Positions 1-10,900 of a stretch of DNA of 64,000 nt are shown here, piece by piece (position 1 is the stretch's first letter; each line of letters begins with the position of its first letter). A program made the position numbers and the translations under genes. The notes beneath the pieces are model-generated. The model had not been told where the DNA came from. It did not search any database and saw only the letters and a list, made by a program, of their open reading frames with translations. Location of the stretch: positions 45,370,821-45,434,820 of the forward strand of contig OX344750.2 of the NCBI GenBank assembly GCA_947034885.2, given 5' to 3'. This stretch comes from Thuidium tamariscinum (taxonomy: Eukaryota; Streptophyta; Bryopsida; Hypnales; Thuidiaceae).

Positions 1-1074
1 GCCAAATCAAACCCAAGTTGTTTTGTATTTTTGAACTTTTGTGGAATTAGTTATAAATCTTTTTAAAGGTGAAGCACTTTTGACATCATTTTTAACACAC
101 TTTTTGACATTATTTCCACCATTGTTATAGACATTCTTACTAATAGTAAAGATTATTCCAGCACTATAGTGTCAAAAAAAGTATCAAAATCTTATAAATT
201 TCATGACATCTTGTAGGTTTCAACACTCAAGTGTCAAAAAACACCTTTCTTAGTAGACTTAGGATAAATTGATTGTAGAACTCAAAAAATCTTCTATCAA
301 TTACACAACACAAGTTTAGTCCCAATTACCAACTTGCAATGTAACAAGAATTCTTCAAATTACAAACACTAACCTTCTAAAGAGGTAATGGCCAAAAATA
401 ATTGATGGATGATTTTCCAAATCATTATATTGAAATGAAAACACACTATTGGTTTGAAAGTCTATAACTACAAATTCTAGCTCTATAAACATTCACTATA
501 TTTGCTTCTATTTTACAACTATGTGTAAATAAAATTTTAAACATTTTTTCACCAAAAATGACATACATGCCTTCTATCAATCATAAAATTTTCAGATTTT
601 CTTGAATTTTTAAGAAATTACTTTGAATTCTTAAATAAAAAAGTAAAGAAAATTCATATCAAATACAAAATATGCTAAAAAAATCTCAAGTTTTTCACAA
701 TAGGTGTATATTATAGAATAGAACATCATCATACCAACTAGAGTTACCATGCCATTCTTGAATTAAAAAACCAGCAACTCATGGTAACAAATCCAAAGTT
801 CATACTACAATAAAACATTAAATTTTAATACTTTTTCCAATTTTCCAATTAGAGTACAAACTAAACTTGATAAACTACTTTTCATTAATTGAGCTGAAAT
901 TCAAAAAAGATCATTTTTATGGTTAAAACTCACATGGAGAGTAAATAGCGTGGGCAACATACAGTAATAATTGGCTTGCATCACTAATAACAAAATGATT
1001 GCTGAGAGGTTGAAAGGAATGACTCAGGAACGGATCATGCATTGCCTATTCCCAAATATACAACCTAGAATTTA
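1..1074. other. AT-rich intergenic stretch and 3' flank of PBA1
   Basis: No coding exon is visible on either strand. The sequence is strongly AT-rich with many A and T runs. The part next to 1075 is the 3' side of the minus-strand proteasome gene and probably holds its 3' UTR. The first 260 bases resemble AT-rich repeats elsewhere in the window, such as 5100-5230 (wording like 'gacattataatctt' and 'taacacactc'), so this is probably an old repeat remnant. Confidence 0.5.
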
Positions 1075-3485
1075 TCAATGAGCACGAAGGGGAGTAGGGC
1101 GAGGAGCGATCTCCTCATGGAAGAGGGGTAGCTTATCTCCGGCGTGGAACTTGCGCTGCACTCCTTGCTCATTGACCTGCACGCAGGTCCCAAACTACCT
1201 GCTAAGTACGTCCAATGAACCCTGGTCCTCTTATGCACCAGTTGATTTCTCAGATTTGCAAAGATTCAGACAAAATCTTGCTGGCAAATTATCTCAACTA
1301 AAACAGCTCAAGAAGAAAATACCTCACATCCTCACTACGATGAACCTCTCACAAACTAAGTCAGTTTGGGACATGAGGACCAGAGAGCAAACATTTTTTA
1401 TATTATGTATAACAGGAAAAGAAAAATACATTGAAACGACAGGTAATAAAAAAGCGCGTGGTAAAACATACCGTCACAGTGCGGACAACTCCACCACTGG
1501 CACCATCTCGTGCAATAGCCAACGCAATAGACTTGACCACCAAATCCTGCATCCACACCAACCGGCTTTTCCATTAGGATAAGACCAGGTAGATGAAAAG
1601 GCCGAGTCTTCTGCTTACGCAATTGCAAAATGCACTGGTCCATTGTACTTCCCTCCCACTTGGATTCAAAAGCACGAACCTGATGATATGAGTAAGAACA
1701 TACCTCTGCTTCTTTATGAGTCATGTCGGGCTTCCAAGCTTGATCCAAAAATCCATAAAGATAGCTAGATCCCGACCCTGACATCAGAACATTCAAAAGG
1801 ATGTGATTTCAAGTTAAACAAACGACGAATACCAGTGCGCAGTTTTATTGAACATACAGCAACTCAGTCACTACCAGAGCTCAGAACCACAGCAAATCAT
1901 ATCTGGGAAAAATTTGAAAAAATAACACACCTCCTGTAGCGAAGGGTAGACGCAGCATGGTGCCTCCCAGAGGGATACCATAAACACTGCCTCCTTCATA
2001 TTTATCCCAGCCTGCTACTATTAAACCAGTCTCCAAAATCGACTGCAACCCCATGAAAATGTGTCATTAGCTACACAAAATGTGAAATATTCCCTGGTGC
2101 ATCTAACCAGGCCGGCACATGATCAAAATAACGCCAGCAAGGACTGAAGCATTTTTTCTATATTTGTGCATTGTAGCATATAGAGATGAACCTTATTCTG
2201 GTATGAAAGATCCTTGACAAGATTTGCAGCGGTTTTCACAGTTGATGGCCGTCCTAGCAGTATCCTGTGCAAGCAAGAGATGTACATCAATTTGTAACGC
2301 TCCATGGAGGTAAATCACACAATCGACGTTTCCCGTCTGGTTTCCTCGTTCTGATACAAGAAAGCACAAACGCGAAATGCAACTCACGTGTGCTGATCGA
2401 GGAAGTAGCGCACGTAATCTGACACCACCTGTGAATCTGCTGCCTGTCATCCCCAGACACAACATGAGATGATTGTCATGCCCTCATCAAACCGAAGGAA
2501 ATAATTTTTTTTAGTCTATCAGTACTCGAAGCACGTGAACCATCAATATCCTCCACTGTCAAGTAACCACTAAATGTCCAAGTCAACAAAAGTAACAGTC
2601 TCCAAATCTACAGGAGTTGAAAGAAATCGTTTATAGAAAGCTTCAGGAGAAAAAAAAAATGTGCCAAAGAAAGTGTTTTTGTTTATAGAAAGAATGAATC
2701 ATACTCTCCAAGTCTCCATTCTTGAACCCACCATGTTATCAAAGTTCCAATAATCGACTATCAACTTCAAAATTAGGGTTTTTTATGGGGGCAAAAACCC
2801 AGATAGATTAAACTTTCGGCTCAATCCGCCGAAACGTTAACCTCAAGCTAATTCGGCTATCCCGGGAATAACGACCATTCGAAACTTCGAAAAATGCAGC
2901 ACTCAGCTCAAAACTAGAATTAGGGTAGAAAACTAAAAACAGAGAATATACCTACAGAGACTAAGCAGAAGTACAAATGCTGTGTGAAGACATTACCGAG
3001 CCAGAACGACACAGATAGACATTATCAGTAAGCTGCGTGATTTTGTCCGATGCACGATTGGCCACATATACACCTGCGCAGGCAGAATCAAATCATATAA
3101 ACGCAAAAAAAATAAAAATAAAAAATAAAAATCTGACTATGTATGATCCGAAATGGAGCCTACACAACTTCAATCGACTCACCAGTAGTGGTACGGGAAT
3201 CGGCTCCAAGAATTACTCCACCTTCGTATTCCACGGCCATAATGGTGGTCTGCAGTGACAACGACGTCCTGACCAAGTCACAACCAGAAGACCTAAAATC
3301 TCACTCTCAACATCAAACAATCAATCGATGAAACAGAAGACATAGTGAACAAATTCAAAAACAACCCTAAAACGATCGCACAGTAACCCTAATAGCCTCA
3401 ATTTCGAAGAAATGGAGAAAAAATCAGCGGAACTTACCCCCATGCTGTGAGGAGCCTCCGTCCACTGGCTCGCCATGGGCTCCAT
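1075..3485 (-). CDS. PBA1: 20S proteasome subunit beta1 (beta type-6, PBA1-like)
   Basis: Catalytic beta1 subunit of the 20S core, with caspase-like activity, acting in cytosol and nucleus. Nine exons fit in phase: 3438-3485, 3183-3249, 2997-3073, 2388-2443, 2192-2264, 1931-2042, 1704-1777, 1472-1546 and 1075-1176, giving 227 aa. A 16-residue propeptide ends SMG. The mature chain starts [11 protein letters not shown]. Thr1, Asp17 (GADSR) and Lys33 (ASDK) of the mature chain are present, and Arg45 (CRSGS) fits the acidic-specificity pocket of beta1. [16 protein letters not shown] and [14 protein letters not shown] are family hallmarks. Length is close to the roughly 233 aa of plant PBA1, but the C-terminus after HEE is short and unlike the usual land-plant tail. 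The donor of intron 5 reads GTTCAT, a weak but GT-type site. The ATG at 3485 was chosen because exon 1 then encodes exactly the propeptide. Identification is secure; the splice sites are inferred. Confidence 0.95.
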
Positions 3486-3742
3486 GTCGATGATTCAGAG
3501 AGAAACGTAATCACGGTAGCAGCTGAGGATTCCAAGAGGACACAGGAAATGAAAACGGGTAGAAGGACTGCGCAGGAAAGTGAAGCTTCGAGAAAGAATA
3601 AAATTCACAAGCCTTGCTTCCGAAGACAACTCTAGATACCCGGATCTATACCCGTTATTTGCCCGGTCCTGAAAACTAAAAACTCGTGGTCATCCGGACA
3701 AACTTCATTCATTTCCTAAGCCCATTCCCGACCCTCGTCTCC

Positions 3743-4398
3743 AGCCAGCCTCGAGTTTGAGGGAGGGCCGCTGATCTGGGCCCTCCAGCTGCTTGGACGG
3801 TAGAGATGGAAGGGTGGGTTCCAGTTTCTGCTTAGCTGCCCACACCACTTCATTGCATGAAAAAAACATTAAAAAAATTTCATTGCATTTGGGTCCAAGT
3901 TGTAGTATCAATTTTTTTTTTTTATAAAACCAAAAGATCATAGCTAGAAATAGGGGTTACCCCTTCATATTTACCCTAAACAGTGCTATGCACCTTGATT
4001 ATTGAAGCTACATGCCTAACGGCGCTCCTCTCCAGGCCCAAACCCTACTCACTTCACTACGTAGGGTTTTGGGTGCTACAATATAATTATAAATTTTCAT
4101 TTTCAAGGAGAACCTTAAGGTGAGTGGTTGAAATTTTTTATTTGTCATACATGATAAAATTTTCAAATTTTGAATTCATATTTGCAATCAGAGGTCCAAA
4201 ATTAGCTAGGAAATGAGAAGAAATAAAAAATTTAGCAGCACAAAATAGGGAGCAATTTTACATTTATCCTTTAACTAGACAATAGGGGGCAATACTCCCT
4301 GGCCCAAATTCTACTTGGGCATCACCCTTCCATCTCTACCGTCCAAACAGCTGGAAGGCCCAGATCAGCAAAGCCCTCCCTCAAACTCGAGGCTGGCT
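3743..4398. repeat. Inverted-repeat element with about 75-bp arms
   Basis: The arm at 3743-3815 is the near-perfect reverse complement of 4323-4398, with only a few mismatches and a small indel, across a spacer of about 507 bp. Both arms hold the same motifs in opposite orientation (ctcgagtttgagggaggg against ccctccctcaaactcgag; gacggtagagatggaaggg). The spacer, read on the minus strand, carries the 'tagctaatttt...caaatatgaattcaaaatttgaaaa' core also found in the elements at 7138 and 58658. No target-site duplication is obvious and there is no coding capacity. It lies just upstream of the proteasome gene. Confidence 0.75.
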
Positions 4399-4432
4399 CG
4401 TCGCGAGGATTCCCAACCCCATTTCCGATCAC

Positions 4433-6210
4433 TTAACCCCTAAATGGCCGAGGCACCAAAATCTCGTGTTTGCAAAACTTTAAAGTTCAATAAAACCTAA
4501 GCAAGTTGTTATTTTTAGTAGTTTATATTATTTGGAAAGTTCTTTTAGAAGTCTAGTTTCAATGTCCAAACTCCCATTTGGAAATTGAATGATAGCAATT
4601 TTTTTATTCAAGATTTTGTGTGAAGATATCCATTGCAATCTTGACTTTCCGTAGTGTTGAGAGTTCTTCAAAATGAGCCTCAAATACACTAGATCTTGAC
4701 ATTAGGAGGGATTTGAGGGCTCTGGGAGCCTGTGAGTTCCCACAGCCCGAAATCGCAAAAACAGCCGTGGGAACGCAGTTCTGCAGGAATCCGACGTGGT
4801 CGAGCGACTGCCACGTCATCGACTTTTTTTTTCGAATTTTTTTTTGGACTTTTTTCATATTTCAAGACCCCCCCAATTTTTTTTAATTTTTTTAATTTTT
4901 TTGAAAATGCTGACCAGCAACCAGCCGTTCCCAGACCTGTTTCGTAAACAATCCCAAAACGGCCCTTTGCAGCCCTCAAATCTCTCCTAATGAAGAAAAA
5001 ATCACATTCAAAATCATTCACAAAAATTGAAAATTAGATTTTGAGAAGCAATAAATTGATTGGAGTTATGCATGTTAGACCCTTCAATTTCATATTTTGG
5101 GTCACCAACTTTTAAGATTTGACTTGCAAAAAAAGGTGATAGAAAGACTTCACATCACTTTTGTAGTTTTAACACACTCTTGGTTAGACATTATAATCTT
5201 TCACTCCATAAGTAATATTGTTGAATTTTTTTTCCTATTCAATCTCTAACATGTCTAGTTTGAATTTGTACAGTTCCAATTCAAAAATAATTGATGCAAC
5301 TTATCAAAATGTTGGCATTTTGTTAAATTTAAAGCAAATTCCAAGAAGCTCAAAACAAGTCATAGGCATTCAGAGGTTAAAGAATTCAACATAGCTCCTT
5401 ATTGAGTTTCATAGGGGGGAAAAATGATCTTCTATGGACAAATAAATTTAAGATAGATTTGGAATTTCTTCACCCAAAAACAAAATTATTTTGAATTTTT
5501 TTCATCTAGAATTTTTGAAACTTCTTCTTGAAATATAGGTATGTCTAATTTTGAATATAGATTACTCAAGAAATGCAAAGGAAACTAGTAGCTTTTAATG
5601 CATCATAATGGGCCGATTCCTCCCACCTTCTATGTTTGGAAATAGAATAGTTTAGACTTTGGAAGGAGGGGCTAATTAGAAAGGGGTCGGTTACCTTAAC
5701 TCTTAAATTGGTCCAAGTTCTTTTGGGAGTTTCTTAGCATTCGCTCTCAATTGGATAAATTTGATCATAAAGATTTTAAAATTGTAGAAGTGAATTGAAG
5801 ACCTCTTTTTGCATTTCAAATCTAAAAAATTGGTCACCAAAAAAATAAGAGATTAAATGGCATAATGTGCATAATTCCAATCAATTTATAGATTTTCAAA
5901 ATATATTCTACAATCATTTAAAAATAAATACCTAATGTGATTTTTCTCTAAGTTCTAATGTACGCAAGGTTTGTTCCCTAAAACTCTCAACACTAAAAAA
6001 TCAAGATTTGCCATAGACACTGTTGTACAAAACCTTGACTAAAAAAATCATAATCATTCATTTTTGAAATAAAAGTTTTAATGCTAAAACTAGACTTAAG
6101 AAAAAAAATTCAATAATATAATCTATTAAAATAATAACTTACTAAGGTTTTATTAAACTTTAAAGTATTGTTGACACAAAAATTTGGTGGCTTGGGAATT
6201 TTGTGGTTAA
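4433..6210. mobile_element. TTAA-flanked fold-back element (piggyBac-like ends), non-autonomous
   Basis: Left boundary TTAA (4433-4436) is followed by CCCCTAAATGGCCGAGGCACC-like sequence. The right boundary, TTAA at 6207-6210, reads outward-in as TTAACCACAAAATTCCCAAGCCACC. Inside these ends the region from about 4433 to 4690 pairs in inverted orientation with about 5940 to 6210 (for example actttaaagttcaataaaacc at 4480 against its diverged complement near 6170). TTAA targets with CCC-type ends are the known signature of piggyBac transposons. No transposase is present. A separate MITE interrupts the left arm at 4700-4992. A related partial copy lies at about 25625-26420. Confidence 0.5.
4700..4992. 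mobile_element. MITE of about 293 bp nested in the TTAA element
   Basis: Terminal inverted repeats of about 22 bp: CATTAGGAGGGATTTGAGGG at the left and the complement of CATTAGGAGAGATTTGAGGG at the right. Comparison with the uninterrupted relatives at about 25800-25840 and, inverted, about 5945-5990 shows the host sequence resuming immediately after it, so it is an insertion. The interior is GC-richer than its surroundings at both ends, with poly-T tracts in the middle. It is probably the same family as 44904-45203. There are no genes in it. Confidence 0.75.
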
Positions 6211-7137
6211 GAAATTGTTCCCCTCTTGTGTTAATCAACCTCTTCAAGAAGAATGTAATGAAAAAGAATTATCCTAAAATTTTTATTTCTTGAATTTTTT
6301 TATAGATATTTGAAGTGAAAAGATAGTAGGTATTTATTAGTTCCTTTAAACTTGTCCAATATTGTTCTTCAAAATTTATGTAGGAATTCAAGGGGTGAGA
6401 CTTCACAAGTATATCAAAAGATGAATGAACTTTATTTTTTTTGGATTATTGACAAGTTGGGAATGGATCTAAAAGTAGGGCATTAGACTTAGAAGATGTA
6501 GAATGAGTTTGTATAAAATAGTGAAGTTTAGTTGCCTTAACAATTAAGAAGTCTTGCTTCAAGAAAGGTATTTTATAAGCCATCAAAGTCAACAAAGATT
6601 TCTAAAAATATTTCCATTTGTACATATAGAAATTTATGTGTTCCAATTACAATAAAGCCTAATTCAAAAGTAATGCAGTCTTGTATAATAACTGAGAATA
6701 TTTATATAGTATCAAATGCTAATAAATTATAATGGGGCAATCTAATTTCATTAGTTTAAATAACAATGATGGAGACAATAGTAAAAATGTGGGATATAAT
6801 TATTTATTTTTAGTGCCTCTTCAACTTGAATAATTTACCTATTACTCCATACTAAATATGACACTAATTTATCTCATTTTCCAAGTAAAGTTATACTCAA
6901 ACTTTATCAATGATTAGTTTTTTAAAATGCAAAGCTTCTTGCCCCTCAATCCCATGCCAATAAATACCTCAACACCAAAGTGATGAACATGAGTACCTCA
7001 TTCCTATTGAACCTATTTCTTTTATATGAAATTAAGAGAAAAAAACATGCAAAAATAGGCGGCTTTAGGGGTTGACATGGCAATTCGTCTCGGTGTCGGG
7101 CTCCCTCATTTGACAGGCTCCGTTCTTCACCGCAAGA
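6211..7137. other. AT-rich desert without genes
   Basis: I see no exon-like sequence. Short ORFs are AT-driven and lack family resemblance. Near 7059 there is a 'ctttaggggttga' string that resembles a decayed TTAA-type element end. Confidence 0.4.
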
Positions 7138-7413
7138 CGTTAAATCGTGCAATCGAACCTGACGTGGCGCAGGTAAATCTAGCCCCCCGCAGGTAAAACA
7201 GGTTTTACCAAGGGTTGATGAGGGTTTTGGGGTTTATGTTTTGTTGGGTTTTTTGGTTGTGTCATGGACCTCCCTAGCTAATTTGGGGTCTCCAAATCCA
7301 AATATGAATTCAGAATTTGAAAAAAATAAATTTTGAAACAAATAAAAAATTTCAGTGTTTACCCTGGGGTAACTTCAGCTGCGCCACGTTAGTTTCGATT
7401 ACACGATTTAACG
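7138..7413. mobile_element. MITE with about 35-bp TIRs upstream of the PIF1-like gene
   Basis: The left end CGTTAAATCGTGCAATCGAA and the right end (reverse complement CGTTAAATCGTGTAATCGAA) match, and pairing continues through ACGTGGCGCAG. Length is about 276 bp. The interior contains 'cctccctagctaatttgggg' followed by 'ccaaatatgaattcagaatt' and 'ccctggggtaa', the same core as in the element at 58658. No ORF is present. Its right end lies about 560 bp before the helicase ATG, so it sits in or near the promoter. Confidence 0.8.
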
Positions 7414-7975
7414 GGCGCCTTCTTCACCTGGTGCCGACAGATCGTCGGTGTTCCGAACACTCGAGCTCCCCTTGAGAAATTCGAGCAACCTCGTTCGAGG
7501 TTTCAATAAACCTCGTTTTTCTCTTAATTATTCCAATTTTTTGGCCCACTCCCAGTTCAATTTTCGGCGAATATCTCGTTTATTTGTGAGCTGTACTTCG
7601 GGAAAACAAATGAGCGCACTCAAATCCAAAAGTCAGAGTGCTTCTGTTTTTCTCGTTACTGTTTATTCCCTTTGTACTTGACGGCCATAGTGAGCGCTTT
7701 GGATTCTTGGTGAGTATTGTCAACTCCTGCTTGATGTTTTCTCCTCAGCGATTTCCTATTCTAACTTACGTCTCTCCGAATTGAGACGAAATAGCAGAGT
7801 GTCATCCTCCTTCGTCTGTTTTAGGGCATTGACGAATACGTGACCGTGAAATTATGTAGATTTAGTGACACGGGGATGTTCAACAATTAATGTTGGGTAA
7901 TTCGTGATGTCTGCAGTTGAATTCTAGGGTTTGGGAAGCCATCATCTCTAGGCGACATGCTGTTCAAATTGAGCA
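7414..7975 (+). promoter_or_regulatory. Probable 5' flank and 5' UTR of the PIF1-like gene
   Basis: This GC-moderate stretch lies directly upstream of the helicase start codon. A good 5' splice site, TTG|GTGAGT, occurs near 7710, suggesting that the 5' UTR may be split by an intron. No canonical TATA box can be assigned with confidence. An open frame from 7448 is Arg/Ser-rich but lacks an ATG and is probably untranslated. Confidence 0.35.
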
Positions 7976-10900
7976 ATGATGGGAGGCTATGTATCACGAC
8001 TAGATTCCGTGGAAGTTGATTCGGAAGCTGGTTCGAGTGAAGGTGAAGCAAAGGGTGTGGCATTCAATTTTTCAAACACAAGTTTCAAAACAGAGAATGC
8101 GGAAGTTCGTATTGTTGATAATGACGATGATGATGATTGTTTAGGCACTCCGTCATCTATTCCTACTCCATCACCTCCTCAATCTTTAGAGGAAGGAGAA
8201 GTTTCACAACCTTCAACAACTCCTTTAACCCTCACTTATGAGCAGCAACAGGTGCTTGACTATGTGCGAGCAGGCAAGGTACACCATTTAACATTTCAGC
8301 AATGCAAATTAGGTAGAGGTTCCCCAAAGCAACACTTTGAGCGCTAAGATTAGACTTTGAATTATCTTATGTTTTAACGAGTGATTCAACGAACTTTGAA
8401 TTATAAAATTCCGAGGTCCTGAAATTTTAATTTGTAGAACTTGTTGTCCTGAGCTGGGCCAGAATGTGTTTTTTTCGGGGTCTGGAGGAACCGGAAAAAC
8501 TCTCGTACTTCAGCAGATCCTGAAATTCTTGAAACAAAAATACTACAAAAATCACAGTTTATATGATCATTTGGGATACGCTTGTGAATGCTTCGCATGC
8601 AATGTGGCTGTCACGGCACCAACAGGCATTGCAGGTGAGGTTTTGGGAGCTTGTTTTCTCTTTATTGTTCTTGAGCTTTAGGGTTTAGGGTTCTCATTGT
8701 TCAATTGTGTACATGCTGATATTGAAGTGAATGTAATACTGCTCTGCATTCATTGTTCTGGTATCATTAGTGGCCTCGTTCTGAGGTTAGTCGTCTTCTT
8801 ACATATTTGGGGATGTTGGCTGGTCAGCAATTCCTATTGGAGGGTCCACTTTACACAGAGCTGCAGGGATCGGCATACCACAGCGTCCCCGGGATTTCAA
8901 TAGAATGTGGCATATGCCCGTTAGGAAGAAGTGGCGCAACTTAAACGTCTTGATTGTGGATGAAATCTCGATGGTGAGCGCTGAGTTGCTTGAATACTTG
9001 GAGCAGACAATCAGACGGGTTCGGACGTTTAATAAGGATGATCTTCCGGTTAGACCTTTTGGTGGACTACAGGTACGGACTTTCTTTGGAACATACATTC
9101 TGGATACATGAGTATGCCGAGGTTATTTGTCGTATGTGGTTCATCAAATATTTTTTCTTGCAGGTCATTTTTGCTGGTGACTTTTTCCAATTGCAACCTG
9201 TAGAAGACAAGGATTATCACACCTGCAGTGATCAGTTTCTCAATAGAGGTTTAGCATGGGAGGCACCTGCTTGGGACAGAGCCGAATTGAAGACTGTCAT
9301 CTTAAGCCGTGTCTTCCGTCAGGTATGTTTTGTACCTAAAAAACAGAGATGCACATGCTTTGTCTGGCTTAGTTTTTGGTTTTCAGAAGCAAGGAGCCCT
9401 TTTAGAGTCTGTCTTGAACTAGATTGTCTAGACGAAATTGCCCCTGGGACTGAAGAATGTGGGGTTTCCGTCTGAACTTTGAATAGTTTACTAGTGTGTC
9501 AAAATTTCGTAATAGTTACTCATACTCTGGAGGTTTTAATTGAAGATTGATATTGCAGGTTTGAAAATCGTACCCGGAGTATGTCAATTCCAAAGTGTGC
9601 AATGCTCCAGAGTAGGCGTCATCGTAGTGCAACCTCGATCGATATCTCATGTCAACAAGAACAATCATACAGTTAGCAAATGTTTCTTAAAGTTTTTTAA
9701 TTTAGTAAATCATTTCAAAGCTAACTATACGAGAAACCATCTCCAGTTGACGGATTTCAGAAAAGTGTGAGTATGATGAATTTCCAACACTCCAAAGTCT
9801 TCATTGTTCTGCGTTAGACACGTTTACCATATATCAGACATCGTCGTAACTGTTGAGCTCTGCGTTCTAAATCGCATGCCTATCCTGTCAAAGCAGATTA
9901 TCTTGCCTTTTCTGAACATGCTTGTCTCAAAAAGCGGACGTCCTGATGACCTGCTTAATTGTTTCTGAATTTTAGTATACCGTTTAGTTAGGTTGGCAGA
10001 GTTGCCCACACATGATTCGTCTAATTTGCGTATCACAACGTTTGACGAAGCTATAGAGCTCTTGGTGAGGGTCAAGCTGTCAACATGTTGAGATGGTGCA
10101 GGTAGATTTGCAGACTCCGTATGACACGATAAACTTCCTGAGGCAATTGAATCGACTGAGTGCAGGAGGATAGTCATTTCGTTGACTTGCTGAATGGTAT
10201 CAGAACTGGGGAGGATAAAGCAGCTTTTGAAGAGATATTTAGGAGGTGCAGTAGGCATCTTCCTACCAGAAACGGCATTCAACCGACTGTTTTATATTCG
10301 AAGTAAGTTCAATCTATTTGCATTGTAGATAGTTATCACAGAATTTTCCTCAATTCTGTTGAGGTCGATTTTCGGAATTGTAAAACTTTGACCGTTGAAT
10401 TTACCTTAATGATGTAGTTACTGTGATCTTCCATTATATAAAATGGTGTTTTTATTTTGTCAGGAACTGGGACGCTGATGTATATAATAACGAAAGATTA
10501 AATGCCTTGTCGAGTAGAAAGGTAATTGTAATTGCTGACGAGGAATTATTAACCAAAGAAGGACTCAAAGCCGTAGGACAACGTGATACGCGTCGTCAAG
10601 AATTGCAGCATAATATCTTGAAAGATGCAGACTTCTGGAAGGACTGCATCGCGAGTTCAGAGATCAACCTTAAAGTTGGTGCACAGGTATAACTGGACAT
10701 TACCCATGATTCTACTTTTTTACAATAAATCGGTCATGCCTTCCTGCAATTTTTATAATGTATTCTTTGCAGCTCAAATTACTCTTTTCTCGTCGCTACG
10801 TAGGTCATGCTACTGAAGAACTTGATATTGGAGGGGAATGAAAGTGATCTTGTCAATGGGTCCCGCGGAATTCTAGTGGGCTGGAAGCCCAAGGATCAGA

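Noticed and set aside
7448-7681. Arg/Ser-rich frame that looks like an organelle-targeting peptide for the helicase
   Set aside because: It has no ATG, ends in a stop and cannot be joined in phase to exon 1 without assumption.
9323-9475. Possible extra helicase exon after the VFRQ motif, reading KQGALLESVLN then stops
   Set aside because: Two in-frame TAG codons interrupt it, and a proper exon encoding EDSHFVDLLNGIRTG is found at 10166-10302 in correct phase.
9824-10282. 152-codon minus-strand frame
   Set aside because: It is antisense to intron and exon 5 of the helicase gene and has no protein motif.
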